Source: Muribaculaceae bacterium
Lineage (GTDB): Bacteria > Pseudomonadota > Alphaproteobacteria > Rs-D84
Assembly: GCA_023665245.1 (NCBI GenBank)
Contig: JAMPEH010000044.1
Location: 1 to 14,368 of the forward strand
DNA: 14,368 nt
Direction of reading: 5' to 3'
Position 1 is the stretch's first letter. Each line of letters opens with the position of its first letter. This document shows positions 1 to 6,625 of this stretch, one piece after another. The notes under the pieces are model-generated. The model made no database searches. It was given only the letters and a program-made list of their open reading frames with translations, and was not told where the DNA came from. The position numbers were made by a program, and so were the translations under genes.

Positions 1-202
1 TGATATAGGCAGCGGCAAAAAAAGATGTCGCAAAGTGCCTATGATATAGGCAGCGGCAAAAAAGATGTCGCAAAGTGCCTATGATATAGGCAGCGGCGAA
101 AAAGATGTCGCAAAGTACCTATGATATAGGCAGCGGCAAAAAAAGATGTCGCAAAGTGCCTATGATATAGGCGGCGGCAAAAAATGTGTCGCAAAGTGCC
201 TA
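1..202 (+). repeat. Five tandem 40-41 bp hairpin repeats
   Basis: Five near-identical units start at 1, 42, 82, 122 and 163 and differ mainly in the length of an internal A-run. Each unit can fold: ATAGGCA pairs with TGCCTAT (7 bp), and inside that GCGGC pairs with GTCGC around an A-rich loop, leaving an AAAG bulge. The period is about four helical turns, so repeated sites would lie on one face of the DNA, as in iterons, centromere-like sites or recombinase arm sites. The unit length is not a multiple of three and the units contain stops, so the array is not coding. It may continue left of the window. Its function is unknown; a binding array for the adjacent small DNA-binding protein or for the integrase is inference. 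Confidence 0.9.
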
Positions 203-269
203 TATTATGAGTGACGAGAAGGAACAGCCTTTTAAGTCAGAACCGGCTTGCCAGAAGGAGGTGGTAGAG

Positions 270-479
270 GTGAAGCTGAAAACAATCCGCACCATCAATG
301 GAGCGCTGCAAGAGCTTCGCGCGATGGACAAGCATTGTGCCATTACCGAGAACTGCCTGCGGCAGCTTTGCGCATCCGGTGCTATACCCTATCGGCTTAC
401 AGGCAACCGTAAGCTCGTTGCGGTCGAGGACGTTCTGCAATATTTCAATGGAGAAGAAGCAGAGACTGAACAGAACTGA
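270..479 (+). CDS. Small excisionase/AlpA-like winged-helix DNA-binding protein
   Basis: A 69-residue protein when started at the GTG at 270, which has AAGGAGG (255-261) about 8 bases upstream. The frame stays open back to 186 and includes an ATG at 207, but neither earlier start has a convincing ribosome site and the upstream part lies in the repeat array. The layout (a helix around ALQELRAMD, then ENCLRQLCASGAIPY, then a basic TGNRKLV wing and VEDVLQYFNG) matches small MerR/excisionase-family proteins that read a promoter or bend DNA at element ends. It sits just after the hairpin array and is the first gene of the element in the window. The likely role is excisionase or regulator. The family call is by pattern, and its target is not shown. 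Confidence 0.7.
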   Translation: MKLKTIRTINGALQELRAMDKHCAITENCLRQLCASGAIPYRLTGNRKLVAVEDVLQYFNGEEAETEQN

Positions 480-505
480 CCGCGCTAATCACACGACCTG
501 CGCCC

Positions 506-538
506 AAAATTGTGTGTCGCAAAGCTCAGATACTTTTA
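506..538 (+). repeat. Element-wide TCGCAAAG motif, left dispersed copy
   Basis: An approximately 31-bp segment (AAAATTGTG, TCGCAAAG, then AGATACTTT) is almost the same as one at 10281-10310, which lacks one TG dinucleotide and has TGC in place of CTC. Its core also occurs in every unit of the 1-202 array. It lies upstream of the small gene at 606. It is probably a binding or regulatory site shared by several units of the element; no protein partner can be assigned. Confidence 0.6.
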
Positions 539-605
539 TTAGATTTACAGTGGTGTGTGCAGGGTAGCAACGCACAACACGGAGCAGATTGGAGGTGCTG
601 CCAGT

Positions 606-785
606 ATGACGATGAGCCTTGAGCATATCAACTTGCTTGCAGCACTCATCTACCGTGAAGCTGCCAACTACATTGAAACGCATCAGTGTGAATACAGCGA
701 GTGGAGCGCGGCCAAAAGCTGTGATGCCACTGGCACAAAATCGCCGGTGAAGAACCGGCAGAAAGGAGGACATCTCAATGAATGA
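606..785 (+). CDS. Small hypothetical protein, 59 residues
   Basis: The start is the ATG at 606, preceded by GGAGGTG (591-597) about 8 bases upstream; the frame is open back to 555 but nothing upstream looks like a start. The product begins MTMSLEHINLLAALIYREAANYIE, a likely amphipathic helix, and has a polar C-terminal tail rich in Lys and Arg. No domain is recognised. The end overlaps the next gene (778) by 8 bases, so the two are likely cotranscribed and translationally coupled. Position ahead of the replication gene suggests a small accessory gene of the element, but no function can be given. Confidence 0.6.
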   Translation: MTMSLEHINLLAALIYREAANYIETHQCEYSEWSAAKSCDATGTKSPVKNRQKGGHLNE

Positions 786-1098
786 TTTACTTGCGAGGCT
801 GTTGGTTCTCAGCATGGCAGCTCTGGGGCAGTTGACCTATATTGCCCGTACCACTCTGTATGAATATCAGAATGACCGGCGCACAAGCAATGTCATCGGA
901 TACAAGTACATGGCCGTCATTCCGACACTGGGATATGCGCAAATCAGCGTGAAGATTCTGGGCGAGGCCCAACTTGACGCGCCAAAAGAGCCGTACAATG
1001 TTACATTCTCCAATCTGCGTGCCATTCCTTATGTCAACAGCCGCACAAACCGGGTTGATGTCGCTTTCCGTGCTGACGGAATCCGCGCCGTAAAGTAA
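778..1098 (+). CDS. Hypothetical protein ahead of the rep origin region; possible small beta-rich protein
   Basis: A 106-residue product with an excellent ribosome site (AAAGGAGG at 762-769). The first 20 or so residues are hydrophobic. The rest alternates as beta strands (YKYMAVIPTLGYAQISVKI, then NVTFSNLRAIPYVN, then RVDVAFRADGIRAV) with a repeated aromatic/hydrophobic pattern, as in small OB-fold-like proteins. Rolling-circle replicons and filamentous phages often place a single-strand DNA-binding protein next to the initiator gene, and this gene lies directly before the putative origin and rep. That role is only a hypothesis, since I do not recognise the family. The start is shared with the 3' end of the preceding gene, indicating coupling. 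Confidence 0.65.
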   Translation: MNDLLARLLVLSMAALGQLTYIARTTLYEYQNDRRTSNVIGYKYMAVIPTLGYAQISVKILGEAQLDAPKEPYNVTFSNLRAIPYVNSRTNRVDVAFRADGIRAVK

Positions 1099-1109
1099 TG
1101 CCTGGCTTG

Positions 1110-1217
1110 CGGGCCGGGTGGCGGCCCGAATGCGCCCCGTAGGGGTCTTCGGGCCAAAGCCCGGCCCGATCAACAGGCATAGCATTAAGGGGCCCCCGCC
1201 GCCGCAAGGCGGTGGGG
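1110..1217 (+). other. Cluster of four GC-rich hairpins in the rep leader region
   Basis: The gene-free stretch 1099-1362 starts with a chain of strong inverted repeats: CGGGCC (1110-1115) with GGCCCG (1123-1128); CCCC (1135-1138) with GGGG (1142-1145); CGGGC (1150-1154) with GCCCG (1159-1163); and a 10-bp stem 1194-1203/1208-1217 closed by a GCAA tetraloop with one G-T pair. No T-run follows the last stem, so it is not a simple intrinsic terminator. Dense folding just ahead of a rolling-circle origin would suit a lagging-strand (single-strand) origin or a structured leader RNA. The structure is visible; the role is inference. Confidence 0.6.
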
Positions 1218-1234
1218 AACATTGCTTAGGCGTT

Positions 1235-1336
1235 ACTGAGACATTGAGACAAACGCAAAGAACCCCATTGCACAAGGCTTTTTTGCTGTCTCAATCATTT
1301 ATACGACTATTGAGACAAGCGCCTATTATTGAGACA
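1235..1336 (+). other. Candidate rolling-circle replication origin: iterons plus hairpin
   Basis: Five copies of the 9-mer ATTGAGACA lie just upstream of the Rep gene: 1235-1243 (one mismatch), 1243-1251, 1287-1295 (inverted), 1309-1317 and 1328-1336. The inverted copy and the one at 1309 form a perfect 9-bp hairpin with a 13-base loop (1296-1308) containing TTTATAC, which loosely recalls the TATTAC end of the CRESS-virus nonanucleotide nick site. Iterons beside a hairpin immediately 5' of rep is the layout of CRESS-type origins. The repeats are certain; their use as double-strand origin and oriT is inferred. Confidence 0.65.
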
Positions 1337-1362
1337 AAATCAAGTAGAAGGGAGGCTGACAA

Positions 1363-2472
1363 ATGGTTGCGCAAGACTATGATGGAAACGAAGAAAATCG
1401 GTCGTTTGACAAAAAGACTGGAAAGGGAGTTAGTGTACTTGCCGAAAAAGTCAGAACATGGCAAGTCGTTGCAAACAATCCTGATGAACATAATATTACA
1501 CCAGATACGATAGCAGAGACATTGAGCAGCTTATGTGAGTCGGGAAGAATCAGTTACTGGTGCTGTATATACGAACAAAGCCTTAGTGTCAACTCCAAAA
1601 CCGGAAAGCCTACTCTGCATATACACATTGCTCTATACTTTCCAGGCCAGGCACGCGGCAGTCAGGTGCAGAAATTGTTTCCTCATGCTGGCATATTTTC
1701 CTGTGATGGAACAGTCGCCTCCTTAGTAGCTTATCTAAAAAAAGATACAGAAGGTGCATGGTATAAAACTCACCCGGAAAAGCTCGGGGAAAAGTTGCCG
1801 CCCGAACAGGCAAGATTTACAGAATGGGGCGATATGCCGCAATCCAAGAAGATGCGACCTCTTGCCACGCCTGAAAAACTGGTAACCGCTATCCGTGATG
1901 GCCTTTCAGATGCAGAATTACTTAATCTTGACCCGTCTATTTGGAAAAACTTTACCGCTATCCGGCAGACACGCGCTGTAATACGAAGCGATGAATTTTT
2001 GAAAAAATTTCGGAAAATGGAAGTAATTTATATTGAGGGTCCTACATCTACCGGAAAAACGCGCGATGTCCTTTTGACAGAAAGTTATAACGTTTTTGTT
2101 ATAGATGATTATACCCATCCATGGGACTATTACGAGCAAGAGGACGTAGTTTTTTTCGATGAATTTAGAAGTCAGGTCAATATAACTGAAATGCTGCGCT
2201 GGCTTGACGGGAATCCTGTAAAACTAAAGGCGCGCTATGCAAACGCGGTGGCTTGCTATACCCGTGTATATATTGCCAGCAACTGGCCTTTGGATGAACA
2301 ATATGAAAATATCAGGAAAACAAGATGCGCTGATTGGTTGGCTTTTATGCGCCGAATCAATGAGAGACGTATTTACCGCACAGACGGAACAATAGAGTGC
2401 TTTATTAACAACAACAATGTATGGACTAAAAAAGGCAACATAGAGACACAAAAGGAGGATATCCATGTCTAA
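1363..2472 (+). CDS. rep: CRESS-DNA-virus-like Rep: HUH endonuclease fused to SF3 helicase
   Basis: A 369-residue rolling-circle initiator; the ATG has AAGGGAGG (1348-1355) upstream. The N-terminal nuclease shows motif I TWQVVANN (32-39), the two-His motif HIHIA (H86, H88) and motif III with Tyr124 and Lys127 (YLKK), the Tyr expected to nick and bind the 5' end. The C-terminal helicase has Walker A GPTSTGKT (226-233), Walker B VVFFDEF (262-268), motif C YIASN (303-307) and candidate arginine fingers R330/R331. This order is that of eukaryotic CRESS-virus Reps and of bacterial Rep proteins with Rep_2 plus PF00910-type domains, found on plasmids and in streptococcal mobilizable elements where they may act as relaxases. 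It is visibly more AT-rich than its downstream neighbours. It starts a tight operon and is preceded by its likely origin. Confidence 0.9.
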   Translation: MVAQDYDGNEENRSFDKKTGKGVSVLAEKVRTWQVVANNPDEHNITPDTIAETLSSLCESGRISYWCCIYEQSLSVNSKTGKPTLHIHIALYFPGQARGSQVQKLFPHAGIFSCDGTVASLVAYLKKDTEGAWYKTHPEKLGEKLPPEQARFTEWGDMPQSKKMRPLATPEKLVTAIRDGLSDAELLNLDPSIWKNFTAIRQTRAVIRSDEFLKKFRKMEVIYIEGPTSTGKTRDVLLTESYNVFVIDDYTHPWDYYEQEDVVFFDEFRSQVNITEMLRWLDGNPVKLKARYANAVACYTRVYIASNWPLDEQYENIRKTRCADWLAFMRRINERRIYRTDGTIECFINNNNVWTKKGNIETQKEDIHV

Positions 2473-2773
2473 AAAAAATAACAGCATTTTGGACACGACC
2501 GACGAGAACGGCCGCCTGCGCTGCTTCTCGTGCGGCAGCACCCGGCAGCTGGAGCGCCACCACGTTTTTGGCGGGGCCTTGCGCTCGAAGTCGGAGCGGT
2601 ACGGCTTAACGGTCAGTCTCTGTCATTTCTGTCATAACGAGGCACCATATGGCGTTCACCACAACGCCGCCGCCATGCAGGCGCTCAAGGCCATTGCCCA
2701 GCGCCGGGCTATGGCCCATTACGGATGGAGTACCGACGATTTCATCCGCGAGTTTGGCAAAAATTATCTGTAA
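2465..2773 (+). CDS. HNH-like zinc-binding nuclease domain protein
   Basis: A 102-residue protein whose start overlaps the end of rep by 8 bases, with AAAGGAGG at 2451-2458. A CxxC pair at C20/C23 and a second at C53/C56 can hold a structural zinc. Between them lies HHVFGG (H32, H33), and a later VHHN (H65, H66) completes an HNH/beta-beta-alpha-metal pattern seen in small phage and mobile-element nucleases. The C-terminus is a helical tail ending WSTDDFIREFGKNYL. A single- or double-strand DNA nicking role in replication or transfer is plausible. Catalysis is not certain, because small zinc proteins of this type can also just bind DNA. Composition is GC-rich, unlike rep. Confidence 0.75.
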   Translation: MSKKNNSILDTTDENGRLRCFSCGSTRQLERHHVFGGALRSKSERYGLTVSLCHFCHNEAPYGVHHNAAAMQALKAIAQRRAMAHYGWSTDDFIREFGKNYL

Positions 2774-2793
2774 AAATAGAGAGGTGTATTGCT

Positions 2794-4101
2794 ATGTACA
2801 AAAAGAATAATCTCCAGACGCAAACCATTCTTTCGTTTTTCCTTCTCGCTGTTAAAAAGGGCTGGAAAAAGCTGAAAGGGGACACAGCTCTGCGCTTCAT
2901 CATCCGGCTGCTGGCTGCGTTTCTTCTCCTGTTTACGCTTTCCAATATGCTGCGCTGCGTATTGCTCATGCCATCCCCGCTTTCGGTGTTCGGCCTGCTC
3001 ATGTGGGGCATCCTGTATGCCGCCGCCCTGCTGGCAATCCTTGCCTTTGCGGGCAATTTCCTCACAGGGCAAAAATACTCAAACGATTTTATCCGTATCG
3101 GCTTTGTGAACAGCGCGGGAGAGCCGCCCCTGCTGCTTACCCAAAAGGTCTTGGAAAACGGTATGCACAGCATGACCTTTTGGGGAAAGGGTTTTCCTCT
3201 GGACAAGTGGGAGGAACACAGGCCCTTTATTGAAACGGCGTTCAATATCACGGTTTTCGGGATTTCTCCAAGCAATGAGGACAACCGCTGCATCAGCATG
3301 GATTACCGGCCCGGATGCGGCTGGATACCGGAATGCGTAAAATGGGACGCCCGCTTTTTGCGGCAGGAAGATTTTGTGCTTGCGCTGGGCCAGACCTTTG
3401 CGGGCCTGCAAGCCGTCGTTGACCTGACAAAGACCCCGCATCTGCTGATTGCGGGAGCTACCGGCATGGGCAAGAGCGTGCTGCTGAAAAGCCTTGCCTG
3501 TCAAATCCTTGCCAAAGGGGCAGACCTGGTTATCGCGGACTGGAAGTGCGGTTTGGATTACCCTGCAAGCCTGCGCACCGCCTGTCGTTTCGTTGATACC
3601 GAAGCAGCCTTGCAGCAAGTGCTCGACAAGCTGTGGCAGGAAACCACCCGCCGCACGGAACTCATGCGGGATGCGGGCTGTGCCCTCGTCAGCGAGTACA
3701 ACATAACAGCGATGGACCCGCTTCGCCGCATCGTATTGCTCATTGATGAGGCATCCCTGCTGTTTGATGTAAGCCACCGGCCAAAGGCAGAAAAGGATGC
3801 CGCCAACCGCATTCTTGGTGTTGTCGTGGACATGGCACGCAAATGCCGGGCATGCGGCATTCATATCATTGTGGCAACACAGAGACCGACTTCGGAGAGC
3901 CTGCCTGGAGTCTTAAAGGCCAACCTTGATGGCCGGATTTGTGCGCACACAGCGGACAATCAGGGGTCTATTGCGGCTCTGGACGATGGCAGCGCCGCAA
4001 AGCTCCCGGCCGTCCCCGGCAGATTCATCCTGCGCACCGGTGCCGCCCCCGACATCATCTTCCAGGCATATCTCATGGAAGATGAAAGCCTGCTGCCCTG
4101 A
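2794..4101 (+). CDS. Membrane-anchored FtsK/SpoIIIE-family DNA translocase (TcpA-like coupling protein)
   Basis: A 435-residue protein from the ATG at 2794 (GAGAGGTG upstream); an open frame reaches back to 2725 inside the HNH gene but lacks a ribosome site. Two membrane segments lie at about residues 34-58 and 63-90, followed by a cytoplasmic ATPase: Walker A GATGMGKS (221-228), Walker B IVLLIDEAS (D318, E319) and a sensor-like VATQRP (360-365). Size and layout resemble Tn916/ICEBs1-type and TcpA coupling proteins, which bring a relaxase-bound strand to a transfer channel. No other mating-channel genes are seen here, so the element probably uses a helper's channel, or lacks conjugation altogether. 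It lies 20 bp after the HNH gene and 1 bp before the helicase gene. Confidence 0.88.
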   Translation: MYKKNNLQTQTILSFFLLAVKKGWKKLKGDTALRFIIRLLAAFLLLFTLSNMLRCVLLMPSPLSVFGLLMWGILYAAALLAILAFAGNFLTGQKYSNDFIRIGFVNSAGEPPLLLTQKVLENGMHSMTFWGKGFPLDKWEEHRPFIETAFNITVFGISPSNEDNRCISMDYRPGCGWIPECVKWDARFLRQEDFVLALGQTFAGLQAVVDLTKTPHLLIAGATGMGKSVLLKSLACQILAKGADLVIADWKCGLDYPASLRTACRFVDTEAALQQVLDKLWQETTRRTELMRDAGCALVSEYNITAMDPLRRIVLLIDEASLLFDVSHRPKAEKDAANRILGVVVDMARKCRACGIHIIVATQRPTSESLPGVLKANLDGRICAHTADNQGSIAALDDGSAAKLPAVPGRFILRTGAAPDIIFQAYLMEDESLLP

Positions 4102-4102
4102 A

Positions 4103-5725
4103 ATGGCCGGGCAAGCAACCGTCCTGCCCCCGCTGCGCCCATACCAGCGGGAGGCGCTGGACAGCATGAAGCAATACGAGGGCCGGGCCGGTCTGCTGGT
4201 GCTCGGTACAGGGCTGGGGAAAACCCGCATCTTTACCGAGTATCTGCGCTGGGCCGTAACCGAAAATGATTGGCACTGCCTCATCCTTTCGCACAGGGAA
4301 GAACTGGTCTATCAGCCGTTGGAGTACCTGAAAGACATCCGCTGCGGGGTCGAGCTTGGTTCCAGGCACGCGCACGGCGAGTATGTTATATCCGCTTCGG
4401 TGCAGTCGCTGGTCGGTCGGCTGCATGATTACGACCCCCGGAGCATTGACGTTATCATCGTGGACGAGGCGCACCACGCCGCCGCCCCTACTTACCGCAA
4501 AATCATCGAACATTTTTCCTCTGCGGCCGTGTTCGGCTTCACCGCCACCGCGCACCGTGGAGACGGCGTAGGGCTGGCCGCTGTGTTCACAGACCTGCTT
4601 TTTGAGCGCGATACACTTTGGGCCATCGAAAACGGCCACCTGTGCGGGCTGGAGTGCAGGCAGGTCGCGCTCAAATACGATATGGGGTCGGTGCGCATTC
4701 GGGAGGACGGGGATTTCAACCAGGCCGATGTGGCAAAAGCGCTGTCCGGCACGGCCGCCGGGGTGGTCGAGGTTTACAACAGGTACGCACGCGGCCCTGC
4801 CATTATCTTTGCGGCCAGCCTGGCAGAGGTCAGGGACATCACCTATCTGCTGAACAAGCAGGCAGACCATATCATCGCCGCCGCCATAACCGGCCAGACC
4901 AGGAACCGGGCCGGGCTGCTGAACGGCTTTGAGGCAGGCATCCTCAAGGTGCTGGTAAACTTTGGTGTGTTGACCGAGGGTGTGGATACCTGCTGCGCCG
5001 AAACTATCCTGATTGCCCGACCCATCGCCCATACAAATTGCGGCCTGTACGCGCAAATGGTCGGGCGCGGGCTGCGAAAATATCCCGGCAAAAAATCCTG
5101 TTTGGTGATAGATTGCGTGGGCATCTCCGAAACCCCCATCTGCACCGCCGCCACCCTGATTGGCAAAGAACTGCCGCCGCCCAAAAAGAAGAAACCGGCA
5201 TCCGATACACCGCTGCCGGATGGAAAGGACGTGTTTGAATTGTTGACATCAAAAGACATCCCGGAAACCTGGGTAAAGAATGAAAAAGAGGTATCCATCC
5301 CCGACAAGGGCATCGGCAGCGATATGCATGATGTAGCATGGACAAAGCAGGAGGACGGCGGCTTTATCCTGCGGCTGCCCGGCATTACCTACCGCATTAC
5401 CGCCCCGCTGGAAGACGGCGCCGCCTATCTGTGGCGCGGCAAGAAATGCAGCAAGGCCCCCATGCCGCCGCAATTCCTGTTTGACTTCGTTTTTACCGAT
5501 TTGATGGAGAACCATGCCAATACCCGGAGCGTTTGGGACAAAAGCCAGCGCAAGCGCTGGGACGGCCAGCCGCCTACCGAGGCACAGCGCAAGCTCATCT
5601 TGCAGCTCTCTCCCGGATACGACCTTGCCGCCGCGAAGCTGACGCGCGGGGACGCGTCCGCGCTGATACAAACGCTTCTGTATGCCCAAAGCAAAAGAAG
5701 GGGGGGCAAAAACAATGCCTCGTAA
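4103..5725 (+). CDS. RadD-like superfamily 2 DEAH helicase
   Basis: A 540-residue product from the ATG at 4103, one base after the upstream stop; the frame is open further upstream but only inside the translocase gene. Motifs in order: Q-tip-like LRPYQREAL (11-19), Walker A GTGLGKT (35-41), DEAHH (121-125), motif III FTATA (146-150), a second RecA domain with VLTEGVD (289-295), and motif VI QMVGRGLRKYPGKK (318-331). The C-terminal region beyond about 400 is a specific extension ending with TEAQRKLILQLSP and Lys/Arg-rich residues, recalling RadD/YejH-type repair helicases. In this operon it may unwind or remodel DNA during element replication or transfer. The helicase call is firm; the subfamily is less sure. 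Its last 11 bases overlap the transposase-like gene. Confidence 0.88.
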   Translation: MAGQATVLPPLRPYQREALDSMKQYEGRAGLLVLGTGLGKTRIFTEYLRWAVTENDWHCLILSHREELVYQPLEYLKDIRCGVELGSRHAHGEYVISASVQSLVGRLHDYDPRSIDVIIVDEAHHAAAPTYRKIIEHFSSAAVFGFTATAHRGDGVGLAAVFTDLLFERDTLWAIENGHLCGLECRQVALKYDMGSVRIREDGDFNQADVAKALSGTAAGVVEVYNRYARGPAIIFAASLAEVRDITYLLNKQADHIIAAAITGQTRNRAGLLNGFEAGILKVLVNFGVLTEGVDTCCAETILIARPIAHTNCGLYAQMVGRGLRKYPGKKSCLVIDCVGISETPICTAATLIGKELPPPKKKKPASDTPLPDGKDVFELLTSKDIPETWVKNEKEVSIPDKGIGSDMHDVAWTKQEDGGFILRLPGITYRITAPLEDGAAYLWRGKKCSKAPMPPQFLFDFVFTDLMENHANTRSVWDKSQRKRWDGQPPTEAQRKLILQLSPGYDLAAAKLTRGDASALIQTLLYAQSKRRGGKNNAS

Positions 5726-6491
5726 AGCAAGAGCGCTGGCCGCGTCCGGCACTTACCACATAATGATAAGGGGCATTGACAAGATGCAGATATTCCGTGA
5801 CCCGGCCGATTGCGTCCAATATCTTTCTTATCTGGACAGTGTGCAGCAGCCGGAGCGCTTCGAGGTACTGGCCTACTGCCTGATGGGCAATCACGTTCAT
5901 CTGCTGGCGCGTACCGGCAAGGGCAGCGCTGCCGGGCTGGAAACGGCCACTAAGTCGCTGGGGGTGCGGTATGCCGCCCATTACAACCGCCGCTATGACC
6001 GGGTGGGGCCGCTGTTTCAGGGCCGGTATAAAAGCCAGCCTGTGGATACAGTGGGGTACTTCCTGCGGGTGCTGCGGTACATCCATAACAACCCCGTGGC
6101 CGCCGGGCTTTGCGCCGCTCCCGGCGACTACCAATGGAGCAGTTGGCGGGATTACTTCGCGCCCGCCCCTGACCGGCTCTGCGCCGTGCATACCGAACAT
6201 GCGCTGCGGCTGCGCCCGCTGGACTGGCTGCGTGACTGGCACGCACAGGCTGAACCGAACGCGCGGGGCTTTCTGGAAGATGAGGCCGCCCGCCCCGCTG
6301 CCCGGCTGACCGATGCCGATGCCGCCGGGCTTATCCGCATCCTTGCGGGCTGCCAGCCCCACGAGGCTGCCGGGCTGCCGGAGACGAAAAAGCAAAATCT
6401 TTTCCGGGCCTTGCTCTGCCAGGAGGGCTTCCGGGTGGCACAGCTTTCCCGCCTGACCGGGCTGCCCAAAGGGGAGCTGCGGCGCTATTGA
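5715..6491 (+). CDS. Y1 (IS200-type) HUH transposase-like protein, RAYT family
   Basis: A 258-residue protein from the ATG at 5715, with a G-rich ribosome site just upstream inside the helicase gene; the 11-base overlap implies translational coupling. It has the REP-associated tyrosine transposase layout: GTYHIMIRG near the N-terminus, MGNHVHLL with the HUH pair H60/H62, GPLFQGRYKS (98-107), and RYIHNNPV with the likely nucleophile Tyr122, followed by WSSWRDY. The C-terminal 90 residues are a helical extension with a helix-turn-helix look (FRVAQLSRLTGLPKGELRRY). RAYTs nick single-stranded REP hairpins. No terminal repeats of a complete insertion sequence are visible. Being stitched into the replication operon is unusual for this family and may mean it is an operon member rather than a chance insertion. 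Confidence 0.88.
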   Translation: MPRKARALAASGTYHIMIRGIDKMQIFRDPADCVQYLSYLDSVQQPERFEVLAYCLMGNHVHLLARTGKGSAAGLETATKSLGVRYAAHYNRRYDRVGPLFQGRYKSQPVDTVGYFLRVLRYIHNNPVAAGLCAAPGDYQWSSWRDYFAPAPDRLCAVHTEHALRLRPLDWLRDWHAQAEPNARGFLEDEAARPAARLTDADAAGLIRILAGCQPHEAAGLPETKKQNLFRALLCQEGFRVAQLSRLTGLPKGELRRY

Positions 6492-6566
6492 GGGACGGGA
6501 CGTTTTTTGAACGTGTACACTCAAAAAATATCACATTTTTTCAAGGAGAGGCTGCCGGGCAAACGC

Positions 6567-6595
6567 TTTACTTTTGGATGGCGGGGGCGTATAAT
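6567..6595 (+). promoter_or_regulatory. Sigma-A-type promoter for the lipoprotein gene
   Basis: TTTACT (6567-6572), a 17-base spacer and a perfect TATAAT (6590-6595) give a good housekeeping promoter. Transcription would start around 6602, leaving a leader of about 25 bases before the lipoprotein ATG at 6626. The lipoprotein is therefore likely transcribed on its own. Confidence 0.7.
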
Positions 6596-6625
6596 GAGAA
6601 AAACGCTTTTGAGGGAGGATTCACC

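Noticed and set aside
1..202. CRISPR array from evenly spaced repeats
   Set aside because: The units are contiguous with no unique spacers and there are no cas genes; this is a tandem hairpin repeat.
4073..5056. Long open frame on the minus strand opposite the helicase
   Set aside because: It lies wholly inside a well-supported helicase gene, has no domain, and is typical of antisense frames in GC-rich coding DNA.
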